Below, piece by piece: positions 52,872-61,733 of a stretch of 64,000 nt of DNA (positions are counted from its first letter, which is position 1; the number at the start of each line of letters is the position of its first letter). Location: positions 124,001 through 188,000 of the forward strand of contig NZ_JOOE01000002.1 of NCBI RefSeq assembly GCF_000712135.1. The letters run 5' to 3'. The notes under the pieces were generated by a model that ran no database searches, had not been told where the DNA came from, and was given only the letters and a program-made list of their open reading frames with translations. A program made the translations under genes and the position numbers. This DNA comes from Sphingomonas sp. UNC305MFCol5.2 (GTDB lineage Bacteria > Pseudomonadota > Alphaproteobacteria > Sphingomonadales > Sphingomonadaceae).

Positions 52872-52955
52872 GTGAAGAAAAATTCGCATCGCGCGAACAC
52901 GCCCCGCCGCCATCCCCTATAATGGTAAACAATACGCTAATGCGAAGGTGGTCCG

Positions 52956-53138
52956 GTGATTAACGCGACTATTTTACGATCGGTGGGTCTCGGCCAGGGC
53001 CGGGATACTGTTTCCCGGGACAGCGAGCTCGTCCATTTCGAGCTGTGTCCGATGTGCGGCCAGGCGGTCGACCGACGCGATATCTACGCGGTCATGCACC
53101 ACCTGCCGGTGGGTCACGAACCGTTGCCCGTCCACTAA
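52956..53138 (+). CDS. Small CxxC protein, possible zinc-binding
   Basis: A 60-residue protein starting at GTG 52956 behind AAGG. The only feature is HFELCPMCGQAVDRRDIYAV then MHHLPVGHEPLPVH: a CPMCG knuckle followed by three or four His that could complete a zinc site. I do not recognise a named family. It stands alone between the Lrp gene and a convergent secreted protein gene, with 13 bases to the latter. Confidence 0.55.
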   Translation: MINATILRSVGLGQGRDTVSRDSELVHFELCPMCGQAVDRRDIYAVMHHLPVGHEPLPVH

Positions 53139-53151
53139 GCCATGGCCGCGC

Positions 53152-53496
53152 CTAGCGGCCACCCCGCTGGCGGCACTGGTCCTTCACGGTCCGGGAGCAG
53201 GGCGGATAGTCGCGCGCTGCGGCCGGTGCGGGGACAGCGGTCGCGGGTGCGGGTGCCGCGGGTGCCGCGGCCGCCGGAGCCGCGGGCTCCGGATCGGACG
53301 CCAGGCTGGTCGTGCCCGAACCGGTGGTTCCCGTCTTGGGATCGGCCGGGGGCGTGTTCGGGTCGGGCGTGGTCGTCGCCGGCGACGGCGTTTCCGGAGC
53401 CGTCGTCGTCGCGGGCGGAGTCTGCTGCGGCATATCCTGGGCGACGGCGACGCCACCGGTTGCGGCGAGGATGGCCGCCAATGCGATGCGCTTCAT
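53152..53496 (-). CDS. Pro/Ala/Thr-rich secreted protein of unknown function
   Basis: A 114-residue protein with a clear signal peptide (RIALAAILAATGGVAVAQDM), a low-complexity middle of about 70 residues rich in Pro, Ala and Thr, and a short conserved-looking end YPPCSRTVKDQCRQRGGR with two Cys. The middle is probably an extended linker in the periplasm. The reverse complement frames are equally open because of the composition, but only this one has a signal peptide and a good SD (AGGAGAAG). Confidence 0.65.
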   Translation of the reverse strand: MKRIALAAILAATGGVAVAQDMPQQTPPATTTAPETPSPATTTPDPNTPPADPKTGTTGSGTTSLASDPEPAAPAAAAPAAPAPATAVPAPAAARDYPPCSRTVKDQCRQRGGR

Positions 53497-53665
53497 CGGG
53501 CTTCTCCTGACACGGTTTCCGAACGCGGCGCGCGCGTCCGGATCGTCAACGCAGCAGGGCGCCTAATGCTCCCCATCCCTCCCGGTCAGGGCAGGAGATA
53601 CGGCAGGGTCTTGACGGCGCGGCCGCCGAGGCGCTCATCGCCCTCTGCCCGCACCAGGAATCATC

Positions 53666-54490
53666 ATGCCGGAAACCCGCGACAAGACTCCTTATCCCCC
53701 GGTCGGCCTGTTGCTGCGCGAATGGCGCGCCGCGCGGCGCATGAGCCAGCTCGACATGGCGCTCGAATGCGGCATGTCCGCCCGCCATCTCGGCTTCGTC
53801 GAGACGGGCAAGGCGCAGCCGTCGCGCGACGCGATCGGCCGCTTCGCCGATGCGCTTTCGCTGCCCTTGCGCGAGCGCAACGTATTGCTGCTCGCCGCCG
53901 GCTACGCGCCGCAATATGCCGAGCGCGAACTGGCGACGCCCGCGCTGGAGCGGATGCGTGACGCGGTCGACCTGATCCTGCGCCATCAGAATCCCTATCC
54001 GGCCTTCGTCCTGAACCGCCATTTCGACGTGCTGGGCGGGAATGACGGCGCAATGAACATCAACCGCTTCGTGATGCAGGGGCGGGAGAGCCGTCACGCC
54101 AATCTGCTGCGCCAGATCTTCGATCCCGAGGATTTCCGCCCGGTGATCCTCAACTGGCCCGCGGTCGCCTCGGGCTTCCTGCGGCGGCTGCACGATCATC
54201 TCGCGATCACGCCCGGCGATGACTACGGACACGCGCTGCTGAACGAACTGCTCGGCTATCCCGACGTGCCGCAGGAATGGCGTTTCCGCGGGATCGGCAG
54301 CGAGATCGAACCGGTGCTCACGCTCGATTTCCGCAGTCCGGCGGGGCCGCTGCGCTTCTTCGAGACGATCACGACCTTCGCCGCCCCGTTCGACGTGACG
54401 CTGGACGAGCTCCAGATCGACTGCGCCTTTCCGGCCGACGAACGGACCGCCTCGGTCTGCATCCGGCTCGCGGCCGGCGAGATGCTCTAG
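53666..54490 (+). CDS. XRE-family regulator with MmyB-like ligand domain
   Basis: A 274-residue regulator. The HTH lies at about residues 12-70 (LREWRAARRMSQLDMALECG, SARHLGFVETGKAQPSRDAI). From about 95 onwards is the MmyB-like PAS-type domain (HQNPYPAFVLNRHFDVLGGN, FRSPAGPLRFFETITTFAAP, FDVTLDELQIDCAFPADE). In actinobacterial relatives this domain binds a fatty-acid-like ligand. The gene stands alone, 103 bases before the amidohydrolase, which may be a target. Confidence 0.88.
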   Translation: MPETRDKTPYPPVGLLLREWRAARRMSQLDMALECGMSARHLGFVETGKAQPSRDAIGRFADALSLPLRERNVLLLAAGYAPQYAERELATPALERMRDAVDLILRHQNPYPAFVLNRHFDVLGGNDGAMNINRFVMQGRESRHANLLRQIFDPEDFRPVILNWPAVASGFLRRLHDHLAITPGDDYGHALLNELLGYPDVPQEWRFRGIGSEIEPVLTLDFRSPAGPLRFFETITTFAAPFDVTLDELQIDCAFPADERTASVCIRLAAGEML

Positions 54491-54592
54491 CCGCTTCCGC
54501 AGCCGCAATGCGCCAACGACCTTCCAGGTAATTTCGCGAACGCAACAGTCGCGATAGTCGATGTCCGAGCACCGGTAGTTGGAGGGACGGGA

Positions 54593-55546
54593 ATGCATTT
54601 CGGCCGAAGAGACTTGCTGAAGGTCGGCGCGAGCGCCGCCGCCGTCATCACCTTGCCGGGCGCAGGGTTCGCGTCCGCGCAGGGCCGGCCGATCATCGAC
54701 GTCCATATGCACGCCTATCCGGCGGCGACGCCGTTTCCCAATCCGATCGTCAATCCGATCAGCGGCGTGAAGAGCCCGATCCGCAACGGCGCCGACCATC
54801 TGTCGGCCTGCATCGCCGAGATGAAGCGGCACAATGTCGTGAAGGGCATCGTCAGCGGCGGCGACGGCGATCGGCTGCAGGCCGCCATCGACTGGCACGA
54901 TCGGGACCCGGGCCGCTTCGTCGTGGGCGCGGGCATTCGCGGATCCGACGAAATCCCGTTGCCGCCCCTCGAATCGCTCCGGAAGGCCTTTGTCGAAGGA
55001 AAGCTGCAAGTGCTCGGCGAAGTCACTTCGCAATATGCGGGCCTGTCGCTGAGCGATCCGAAATATGATCCGTATCTGGCGATGGCGGAGGAACTCGACA
55101 TACCGGTGGCGCTCCACACCGGCACGATGCCCGAAGGCACCACCTTCGATCCCTGCTGCCGGCCCGCCCGGGCGCGCTTCGGCAATCCGGAAAATGTCGA
55201 GGAGGCGCTGAATCGTCACCCGAAATTGCGGCTGAACCTGATGCATTGCGGCTGGCCGTATCTCGACGACACCATGGCCATGTTGATGCTCTATCCCAAT
55301 GTGAACGTCGATACCGGAGCCACCGACTGGCTCCTGCCCCGCGCGCATTTCCACGATTATCTGCGCAAGCTGGTGGAAGCGGGTTTCGGAAAGCGCATCA
55401 TGTTCGGCTCGGACCACATGTACTGGCCGGACGGGATCGGCCTCGCCATCGAGGGGATCGAGTCCGCTGCGTTCCTGACCGAGGAGCAGAAGCGCGACAT
55501 TTTCTACAACAATGCCGTCCGCTTCTACAAACTGAAGGACGTGTGA
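54593..55546 (+). CDS. Tat-exported amidohydrolase (amidohydrolase-2 family)
   Basis: A 317-residue metal-dependent hydrolase or decarboxylase. The N-terminus MHFGRRDLLKVGASAAAVIT is a twin-arginine signal. The barrel begins with IIDVHMHAYP (metal-binding HxH), continues with VALHTGTMPEG and LNLMHCGWPYLDDT (metal His), and ends with RIMFGSDHMYWPDG (catalytic Asp), the standard ACMSD/amidohydrolase-2 set. GGAGGGACGGGA precedes the ATG. The substrate is unknown; it is not obviously part of an operon. Confidence 0.9.
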   Translation: MHFGRRDLLKVGASAAAVITLPGAGFASAQGRPIIDVHMHAYPAATPFPNPIVNPISGVKSPIRNGADHLSACIAEMKRHNVVKGIVSGGDGDRLQAAIDWHDRDPGRFVVGAGIRGSDEIPLPPLESLRKAFVEGKLQVLGEVTSQYAGLSLSDPKYDPYLAMAEELDIPVALHTGTMPEGTTFDPCCRPARARFGNPENVEEALNRHPKLRLNLMHCGWPYLDDTMAMLMLYPNVNVDTGATDWLLPRAHFHDYLRKLVEAGFGKRIMFGSDHMYWPDGIGLAIEGIESAAFLTEEQKRDIFYNNAVRFYKLKDV

Positions 55547-55609
55547 GCAGCGCCTGGTTGAGAGCCCATCTAAACTCTTGATTCTTGGCTAACAGGCTGC
55601 CCTCTTTCG

Positions 55610-55713
55610 TCATCCCCGCGAAAGCGGGGACCCATCTCCCACAGTTTCCACAAGCGCACCGGTGCGTTTTGCCGCTCGCTCAGGAGATGGGTCCCCGCTT
55701 TCGCGGGGGATGA
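55610..55713. repeat. Intergenic inverted-repeat element (REP/MITE-like)
   Basis: In the 306-base gap between the amidohydrolase and the TonB receptor, 30 bases at 55610-55639 pair with 55683-55713 apart from one extra G. Each arm also contains its own hairpin (CCCCGCGAAAGCGGGG), and the 43-base loop holds the palindrome CGCACCGGTGCG at 55655-55666. Words such as CCCCGCGAAAGCGGGGAC are widely repeated in sphingomonad intergenic DNA. It could be a small non-autonomous element and could also end transcription from either side. The remainder of the gap shows nothing else. Confidence 0.8.
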
Positions 55714-55852
55714 CGCGCTTCATTTTTTGAATATGAAGCCTCGACCTGACACGATCGCCTCTTATTGCGACTGACTTGCAGTATATAATCGCCGCTGCTA
55801 GGCGCCCCGCAACACACCTGTCGGCATGCGGCCGAGCAGGCGGGGGAACACC

Positions 55853-58072
55853 ATGTCGCGTCGCTCACATTTTTCGCTGCCCCTGTTTGCGCTGGTCGCA
55901 ACCATGCCCTGCGCGGCGTTCGCGCAGGATGCGGCCCCCGATACGCCGGCCGATGGCGACGAAATCGTCGTCACCGCGGCGCGCACGATCCTCCCGCCCA
56001 ATGCATTGCCGCTCACCATCGACGTGATCGACAAGAAGACGCTCGATCAGCAGATCGCGATCTCGGGCTCGGTCACCGATGCCGTGGCGAACCTCACTCC
56101 GTCCTTCTCCCCTACCCGCCAGAAGCTGTCGGGCGCAGGCGAGACGCTGCGCGGCCGCTCGCCGCTCTACGCGATCAACGGAATTCCCCAATCGACTCCC
56201 TTGCGCGACGGCAGCCGCGACGGCTTCACCATCGACGGCTTCTTCGTCGATCGAGTCGAGCTGATCTACGGTTCGAACGCGCTGCAGGGCATCGGCGGCA
56301 CCGGCGGCATCGTCAATCAAGTGACGGTCGGCGCACCCGCGCAGGAGGGGTTTGGCGGCCGCGTCCTCCTCCAGGGTACCGCCGACAATGATTTCCGCGG
56401 CGACGGGCTCGGCGGCAAGGCGGCGGGTCTCGTCCAGTACAAGGCCGGTCGCTTCGATGCGACGGTGGGCGCGGCGTACGAGAAGCGCGGCGTGTTCTAC
56501 GACGGCGACGGCCGCCGTGTCGGCCTCAACCTCACCCAGGGCGAGACGCAGGATTCGAACACGCTCTCGCTGTTCGCCCGGCTCGGCTATCAGGTCGGCG
56601 AAACCGGCCGGTTCGATCTGATCGCCAGCCGTTTCGAGCTCAAGGGCGACGGCGATTATATCGCGGTTCCCGGCAACCGCGCGACCGGCGTGACCACCAG
56701 CGCCGTGCGCGGCGATCCGCCGGGCATCCCCGCCAGGAGCCGCACCGAGAGCGTCGCGCTTTCCTATACCGACACTGCGCTCTGGGGCGGCAATCTCGTC
56801 AGCCAGATCTTCTTCAACCGGACGCACGACACGTTCGGCGGCGAAATCGCGCCGATCGCGACTTTCCAGGATCCGACGATCGCGCCGGCCGGCACCTTGT
56901 TCGACCAGTCCGAGAACCGCTCGCGCAAGCTGGGCGGCAAGCTCAGCTACGAGCGCGCCGTGCCCGGCTTCGAGGCGCTCACCACCACGCTCGGCTTCGA
57001 TGCGCTGACCGACAGCACAGAGCAGCGGCTGATCGCCACCAATCGCGTCTGGGTGCCGCCCACCGATTTCCGCAGCCTCGCGCCCTTCGTCCAGGCCAAT
57101 CTCGCCTTGTTCGACAAGAAGCTGCGCCTCGCCGGCGGCGTGCGCTACGAGAATGTGAAGATCACCGTCGACGATTACCACACGCTGGCGTCGACCACGT
57201 TCCGCAACAACAATCCCGCGACCTATGGCGGCGTATCGGTGGCGGGCGGTTCGCCGACCTTCTCCGACGCCCTGCTGAATGGCGGCGTGATCCTCGAGCC
57301 GATCCCGGGCATGCGCGCGTATGCGAGCTATGCCGAGGGCTTCACCGTCCCCGATATCGGCCGGATCACCCGCGCCGTGGGCACCGCCGGCGTCGATATC
57401 GACAATTTCCTCGATATCGCCCCGATCGTTTCGAACAACCGCGAGATCGGCCTCGAAGTGAAACGCGGGCCGCTCGACGGCTCGGTCACCTATTTCTGGT
57501 CGTCGAGCGACAAGGGCCAATTGCTCATCGCCAATCCGGGCGGGATCTTCGACGTCCAGCGCCTGCGCGTCGAAATCCAGGGGCTGGAGGTCAATCTCGG
57601 CGTCAGGCTGCCGATCGACGGGCTGCGCGTGAATGTCGGCTATGCCCATCTCGACGGCCGCTACGACAGCGACATCGTGCCCGACGGCAAGGTCGATACC
57701 GATCTCGACGGGACCAACATCTCGCCCGACCGGGTCAATCTCGCCGCCGATTATTCCAGCGGGCCGTTCAGCGCGCGGGTGCAGACGCAGTTCTTCCTGT
57801 CGCGCCGCTTCGACGGCGGAGCCCGCGCGATCGACGACGCCAATCCGGCGCACCCGCAGAAGCTCTTCATGAACGATTTCGGCGGCTACACGCTCACCGA
57901 TGCGTATCTGCGCTATCAGACTGCTTTGGGCGGGCTGACGTTCAGCGTGTCGAACCTCTTCGACAAGCACTATATCGATTACAGCTCGGACACCCGCCTG
58001 CCGACCGACAATCTCAGCTACTTCGCCGGGCGCGGCCGCGCGTTCACGCTCGGCTGGGACTATCGGTTTTGA
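55853..58072 (+). CDS. TonB-dependent siderophore receptor
   Basis: A 739-residue outer-membrane receptor. Signal HFSLPLFALVATMPCAAFAQ, TonB box region GDEIVVTAAR, plug with GAGETLRGRSPLYAINGIPQ and VELIYGSNALQGIGGTGGIV, then a barrel ending RGRAFTLGWDYRF. The size and the GSNALxGIGGTGGIVN motif fit FhuE/FpvA-type ferric siderophore receptors. The ATG at 55853 is chosen for GGGGGAA seven bases upstream. It is followed 13 bases later by a PepSY membrane protein, the usual partner for reducing imported iron. Confidence 0.92.
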   Translation: MSRRSHFSLPLFALVATMPCAAFAQDAAPDTPADGDEIVVTAARTILPPNALPLTIDVIDKKTLDQQIAISGSVTDAVANLTPSFSPTRQKLSGAGETLRGRSPLYAINGIPQSTPLRDGSRDGFTIDGFFVDRVELIYGSNALQGIGGTGGIVNQVTVGAPAQEGFGGRVLLQGTADNDFRGDGLGGKAAGLVQYKAGRFDATVGAAYEKRGVFYDGDGRRVGLNLTQGETQDSNTLSLFARLGYQVGETGRFDLIASRFELKGDGDYIAVPGNRATGVTTSAVRGDPPGIPARSRTESVALSYTDTALWGGNLVSQIFFNRTHDTFGGEIAPIATFQDPTIAPAGTLFDQSENRSRKLGGKLSYERAVPGFEALTTTLGFDALTDSTEQRLIATNRVWVPPTDFRSLAPFVQANLALFDKKLRLAGGVRYENVKITVDDYHTLASTTFRNNNPATYGGVSVAGGSPTFSDALLNGGVILEPIPGMRAYASYAEGFTVPDIGRITRAVGTAGVDIDNFLDIAPIVSNNREIGLEVKRGPLDGSVTYFWSSSDKGQLLIANPGGIFDVQRLRVEIQGLEVNLGVRLPIDGLRVNVGYAHLDGRYDSDIVPDGKVDTDLDGTNISPDRVNLAADYSSGPFSARVQTQFFLSRRFDGGARAIDDANPAHPQKLFMNDFGGYTLTDAYLRYQTALGGLTFSVSNLFDKHYIDYSSDTRLPTDNLSYFAGRGRAFTLGWDYRF

Positions 58073-58085
58073 GCAGAGGGCACCG

Positions 58086-59147
58086 ATGAAGCTGCTCGAT
58101 CTGATCCACCGCTGGACGGGGGGAATCCTCGGCCTGGTGCTGGCGGTCATGGGCCTGACCGGCGCGATTCTCGTCCACAAGGAGAGCTGGCTGCTGCTGC
58201 CCCACGCCGGCGATGCGCGGATCGCCGATCCGGCGGTCATCGGCGCCGTGACCGAGAAGCTGCTCGCCGCCGAGCCCAGGGCCCAGTCGATCATCTACGC
58301 CAATGATCGCTTCGGGCTGCACCAGCTGCGCCTGCCCAAGGGCGCGGGCGCCTATGCCGATCAGGCCGGCAATGTGGTCACGCGCTGGCAGAGCCAGTGG
58401 GAACGGCCCGAGCTCTGGATCTTCGATCTCCATCACCATCTCTTCAGCGGCGACGTCGGCGAGACGATCATCGGCATCGCCGGGCTCGCGGCGATATTGT
58501 TCGTCGTCACGGGTTCGGTTCTGTGGTGGCGGACGCGGCGGACATTCAGTTTCAGGCTCTGGCCCAGAAGGCTGAGCCGGCCGGCGATCGTGATGCAGCA
58601 CCGCGATTTCGGCATCGTCATGGCGCCATTGCTGCTGCTATCGGCGGTCACCGGCACGATGCTGATCTTCAAGCCGTTCGCGGCCATCGTGATCGCGCCC
58701 TTTGGCGCGCCCGGCGCGGCGCTCGCGGCGAATGCGCCGGCCAAGGTGAAAGGCGGTCCGCTCGCCGCGCACCTGGACTGGCGCGCGATCATCGCCGCGG
58801 CGCACGCCCGGTTCCCCGATGCGCAGATCCGCCTCCTCGCATTGCCCCGCAAGCCCGGCGATCCGATCGCGATCCGGATGAAGCGCGCCGCCGAATGGCT
58901 GCCCAACGGCCGCTCGACGCTCGCCTTCGACGCCGCCGACGGCCGTCTGCTCGCCGCGACCGACGCGCTGGCGCTGCCTGCGGGGACGCAGGTCTTCAAC
59001 GGCGCCTATCCGCTCCACGCGGCCAGGATCGGCGGCCTCGCCTGGCGGCTGGTGACGACGGTCTCCGGCCTCGCGCTGATGCTGCTCGGCAGCCTGACCG
59101 TCTGGACCTTCTGGTTCAGACGGCCCCGGCCGAAACGTCCCCGCTGA
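58086..59147 (+). CDS. PepSY-domain membrane protein, probable ferric-siderophore reductase
   Basis: A 353-residue inner-membrane protein of the PiuB/PepSY_TM family. Helix 1 is LDLIHRWTGGILGLVLAVMG with a His likely to bind heme; then a periplasmic PepSY-like domain, helix 2 (ETIIGIAGLAAILFVVTGSV), the conserved QHRDFGIVMAPLLLLSAVTG with His, a second periplasmic part and the C-terminal helix RLVTTVSGLALMLLGSLTVW. Such proteins reduce Fe(III)-siderophores in the periplasm. It is co-transcribed with the receptor upstream. Confidence 0.88.
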   Translation: MKLLDLIHRWTGGILGLVLAVMGLTGAILVHKESWLLLPHAGDARIADPAVIGAVTEKLLAAEPRAQSIIYANDRFGLHQLRLPKGAGAYADQAGNVVTRWQSQWERPELWIFDLHHHLFSGDVGETIIGIAGLAAILFVVTGSVLWWRTRRTFSFRLWPRRLSRPAIVMQHRDFGIVMAPLLLLSAVTGTMLIFKPFAAIVIAPFGAPGAALAANAPAKVKGGPLAAHLDWRAIIAAAHARFPDAQIRLLALPRKPGDPIAIRMKRAAEWLPNGRSTLAFDAADGRLLAATDALALPAGTQVFNGAYPLHAARIGGLAWRLVTTVSGLALMLLGSLTVWTFWFRRPRPKRPR

Positions 59148-59156
59148 TCGGCTTCC

Positions 59157-59933
59157 TCAATCGAGCTTCTGCAGCTCGATATTGCGGAACTCGATCTGAT
59201 GGCCCTCGCTCTGCAGCGCGATATAGCCCTGCTGCAGCGGCAGCTTGCCGCCCTGTGCCGCGATCAGCGGCTGCGCATCCTTGTCCTGGGGATCGAGCTC
59301 GACCGCGGAATAATGCAGCACGGCCTTGCCGTCGATGAAATGGGTGATCTCGCCATTGGGCAGCACCTCTACTTCTGCCCGCACCCAGCGGCCCACCGGC
59401 TCCAGTGGCGAGGTGGAGAGGATGCAGTGGCGCGGATCGCGCTTGCCTTCGAACACTACGGTGGTGCCGGGCGTGCACACATTCCCGGTTGGCTCCCGCG
59501 TCGGGCGCGGAACGCCGAGAATCTGGAACTCGAGGCTCACCGGAAAGTCCTGATCGCGCCGCATCGTCTCCGGCGCCTGCGCATGGAACATCAGCCCCGA
59601 ATTGCTCGCCTGCCAGCTCTGGATGCCCGGCAGCGATTCGCCGAACAGCCGATACTCGAAGCGGACGCGATAGGCCTTGAGCGGCATCTTCCAGAAGAGG
59701 TGGCCGAACTCGCCCGCGAACTTGGTGTAATTGGCGTGCGAGACGCGGATCGCGCCGTCCTTCACGATGAACATGTGCAGCGGATCCTCGCCCGCGGCGC
59801 GGCCGGTGATCTTGGGCGTCCAGCCGGCAAGCGTCTTGCCGTCGAAGATGCGTTGCCACTTCGGCTCGGGCGCCGGATCGGGGGCGGAGGCGGCGCCGAG
59901 CAGCGCCAGCATGGGAAGAAGGAAGAGTTTCAT
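59157..59933 (-). CDS. Exported DUF1080 (3-keto-glycoside hydrolase-like) protein
   Basis: A 258-residue secreted protein: signal LFLLPMLALLGAASAPDPAP, then a concanavalin-like jelly roll with WQRIFDGKTLAGWTPKITGR, NYTKFAGEFGHLFWKMPLKA, SNSGLMFHAQAPETM, and the end IALQSEGHQIEFRNIELQKL. This is the 3-keto-disaccharide hydrolase / DUF1080 family, members of which cleave glycosides oxidised at C3. The ATG at 59933 is preferred over an upstream start because the signal peptide begins there. It follows the Gfo/Idh/MocA gene by 56 bases. Confidence 0.9.
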   Translation of the reverse strand: MKLFLLPMLALLGAASAPDPAPEPKWQRIFDGKTLAGWTPKITGRAAGEDPLHMFIVKDGAIRVSHANYTKFAGEFGHLFWKMPLKAYRVRFEYRLFGESLPGIQSWQASNSGLMFHAQAPETMRRDQDFPVSLEFQILGVPRPTREPTGNVCTPGTTVVFEGKRDPRHCILSTSPLEPVGRWVRAEVEVLPNGEITHFIDGKAVLHYSAVELDPQDKDAQPLIAAQGGKLPLQQGYIALQSEGHQIEFRNIELQKLD

Positions 59934-59989
59934 AGGTCGAACGGCTCCCGTTGCAGGCTTGTCGGTTTGATCGATGGTTCGGTCGGCGA

Positions 59990-61189
59990 TCATCGGATGC
60001 CGGCGCGACGTTCGTCGAGAAGGCGCGCGAGCGAAGTCCATTTCGCCGCGCCCTCGTTATTCGCGATCATCGCCTCGACGAAGGTCATCGTCCGCAGCCC
60101 GTCGGCGATGCCGGGAAACCAGTCCGCCGCGCCTGGCGGCGGCGGCGCGGCCGCTCCGTTGCGCACTGCCTGGGCGAAGCTGCGATAGAGGTTGGCGAAC
60201 GCCTCGACATAGCCTTCGGGATGGCCCGCCGGTGTGCGCAGCCGCGCCGTCGTCAGCGGATCGAGCCCCGGTCCTGCCGCGCGGACGATCTCGGCGGGGC
60301 GGTCGAGCCAGCGCAGGGTCAGCGTGTTGGGCTCCATCTGCGACCAGTCGAGCCCGCCTTTCTCGCCGTGCACGCGCAGCCGCAGCCCGTTCTCGTCGCC
60401 CGCCGCGATCTGGCTGGCCTTGAGCACGCCGCGCGCGCCGCCTTCGAACCGCAGCAATGCCGCCACGTCGTCGTCGAGACGGCGTCCCGGCACGTGCGTG
60501 GTCAGCTCCGCATTGAGTTCCTCGACCGCGAGTCCCGAGACATGCTCAGCGAGTTGGAAAGCATGCGTGCCGATGTCCCCCAGACACCCCCCCAACCCCG
60601 CCCGTGCCGGATCGGTGCGCCATTCGGCCTGTTTCTGGCCGTCGCGGTCGATCGGCTGGCTCAGCCAGCCCTGCGAATATTCGACCTGCACCAGCCGAAT
60701 CGCGCCCAGATCGCCGCGCGCGACGCGAACCCTTGCCTCTTCGACGAGCGGATAGCCGCTATACGTGAAGGCGAGCCCGTACAGTTTGCCGCTGCGCGCG
60801 ACCGCCGCCTCGATCGCCAGTGCCTCGGCAAGGTCCAGTGCCATCGGCTTTTCCGACATCACGTGGAAACCCGCGTCGAGCGCGGCGATCGCCGCCGGGG
60901 CGTGGAGATGATTCGGCGTGACGATCGCCAGCACCTGCATCCGCTGGTCCGCGGGCAGTGCAGCCTCGCCGGCGAGCAGCGCGTCGAGCGTCGCGTAAGC
61001 CCGCGCGGAATCGAGGCCCAGCCCCGCGGCGCTGCGCTGGTTGCGTCCCGAATCGCTGCTGAACGCGCCGCAGACCAATTCATACTCGCCGTCCAGCGCC
61101 GCCGCCATGCGATGCACCGCGCCGATGAACGCGCCCTCGCCTCCCCCAACCATGCCGTAGCGTATCCGCGGCTGCGTGCCCGTCTCCAT
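59990..61189 (-). CDS. Gfo/Idh/MocA-family oxidoreductase
   Basis: A 399-residue NAD(P)-dependent sugar oxidoreductase. The Rossmann fold starts RYGMVGGGEGAFIGAVHRMA; the cofactor/catalytic EKP motif is in GFHVMSEKPMALDLAEALAI; the C-terminal domain carries GGCLGDIGTHAFQLAEHVSG with the catalytic Asp/His pair. AAGGAGAG lies five bases before the ATG, and a perfect palindrome sits just above it. With the DUF1080 protein, the cytochrome c and the isomerase/epimerase it fits 3-keto-sugar metabolism, where this family interconverts 3-keto and hydroxy forms. Confidence 0.92.
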   Translation of the reverse strand: METGTQPRIRYGMVGGGEGAFIGAVHRMAAALDGEYELVCGAFSSDSGRNQRSAAGLGLDSARAYATLDALLAGEAALPADQRMQVLAIVTPNHLHAPAAIAALDAGFHVMSEKPMALDLAEALAIEAAVARSGKLYGLAFTYSGYPLVEEARVRVARGDLGAIRLVQVEYSQGWLSQPIDRDGQKQAEWRTDPARAGLGGCLGDIGTHAFQLAEHVSGLAVEELNAELTTHVPGRRLDDDVAALLRFEGGARGVLKASQIAAGDENGLRLRVHGEKGGLDWSQMEPNTLTLRWLDRPAEIVRAAGPGLDPLTTARLRTPAGHPEGYVEAFANLYRSFAQAVRNGAAAPPPPGAADWFPGIADGLRTMTFVEAMIANNEGAAKWTSLARLLDERRAGIR

Positions 61190-61200
61190 CGTCTCTCCTT

Positions 61201-61212
61201 GTTAGCGCTAAC
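61201..61212. promoter_or_regulatory. Perfect LacI-type palindrome
   Basis: GTTAGCGCTAAC is a perfect 12-bp palindrome with central CG, immediately upstream of the SD of the Gfo/Idh/MocA gene and about 100 bases before the divergent cytochrome c gene. Its half-site GTTAGC also occurs at 5529. No LacI-family gene is visible nearby, so the regulator is either outside the window or the one at 7416. Confidence 0.6.
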
Positions 61213-61315
61213 GACGGCGAACGGCCTGTCGATTTTATATCTGATAAATGGTTGCCACGCGTGCGAACAACCGGTTAGAGGATAGCCACCGATCGTTGCA
61301 AGACCGGAGAGGAAA

Positions 61316-61708
61316 ATGAAATCTGTGATCGCACTGCTGCCCGTTGCAGCAACATTGTGCGCGTTGACACTGACAACGTTGCCGTCCGTGGCGGCCCCTC
61401 CCGTTCAGAACGCGGGCGAGCAGGCGTTCGCCGCCTGCCGGGCGTGCCATACGCTTCCGGCGGGCGGAAAAAGCCTTATGGGTCCCAACCTCCACGGCCT
61501 GTTCGGCCGCAAGGCGGGCTCCGTTCCGGGCTTCAACTACAGCCCGGCACTCAAGGCATCGAACATCGTCTGGAACGCGCAGACGCTCGACCAGTTTCTT
61601 GCCGCGCCGGCCCAGAAGGTGCCGGGCACGCGCATGCCGATGAAGGTCACCGATCCCGCCAAGCGGGCCGCGCTGATCGCCTATCTCAAGGCCGAAACCG
61701 CGAAGTGA
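61316..61708 (+). CDS. Periplasmic class I c-type cytochrome
   Basis: A 130-residue cytochrome. Signal AATLCALTLTTLPSVAAPPV, heme site FAACRACHTLPAGG (CxxCH), then GPNLHGLFGRKAGSVPGFNY and the axial Met near PGTRMPMKVTDPAKRAALIA, as in mitochondrial-type cytochrome c. GGAGAGGAAA precedes the ATG. In a cluster with DUF1080 and Gfo/Idh/MocA genes it is the likely electron acceptor for a periplasmic glycoside 3-dehydrogenase, probably encoded outside the window. Transcribed with the isomerase/epimerase. Confidence 0.92.
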   Translation: MKSVIALLPVAATLCALTLTTLPSVAAPPVQNAGEQAFAACRACHTLPAGGKSLMGPNLHGLFGRKAGSVPGFNYSPALKASNIVWNAQTLDQFLAAPAQKVPGTRMPMKVTDPAKRAALIAYLKAETAK

Positions 61709-61733
61709 CGATCGAATCAGGGAGGGCGGTGGC

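Noticed and set aside
55865..58294. An 809-codon minus-strand frame opposite the siderophore receptor
   Set aside because: Shadow frame that also crosses the PepSY gene boundary; no recognisable protein pattern.
59951..61285. A 444-codon plus-strand frame opposite the Gfo/Idh/MocA gene
   Set aside because: Shadow frame; the EKP motif and Rossmann fold are on the minus strand.
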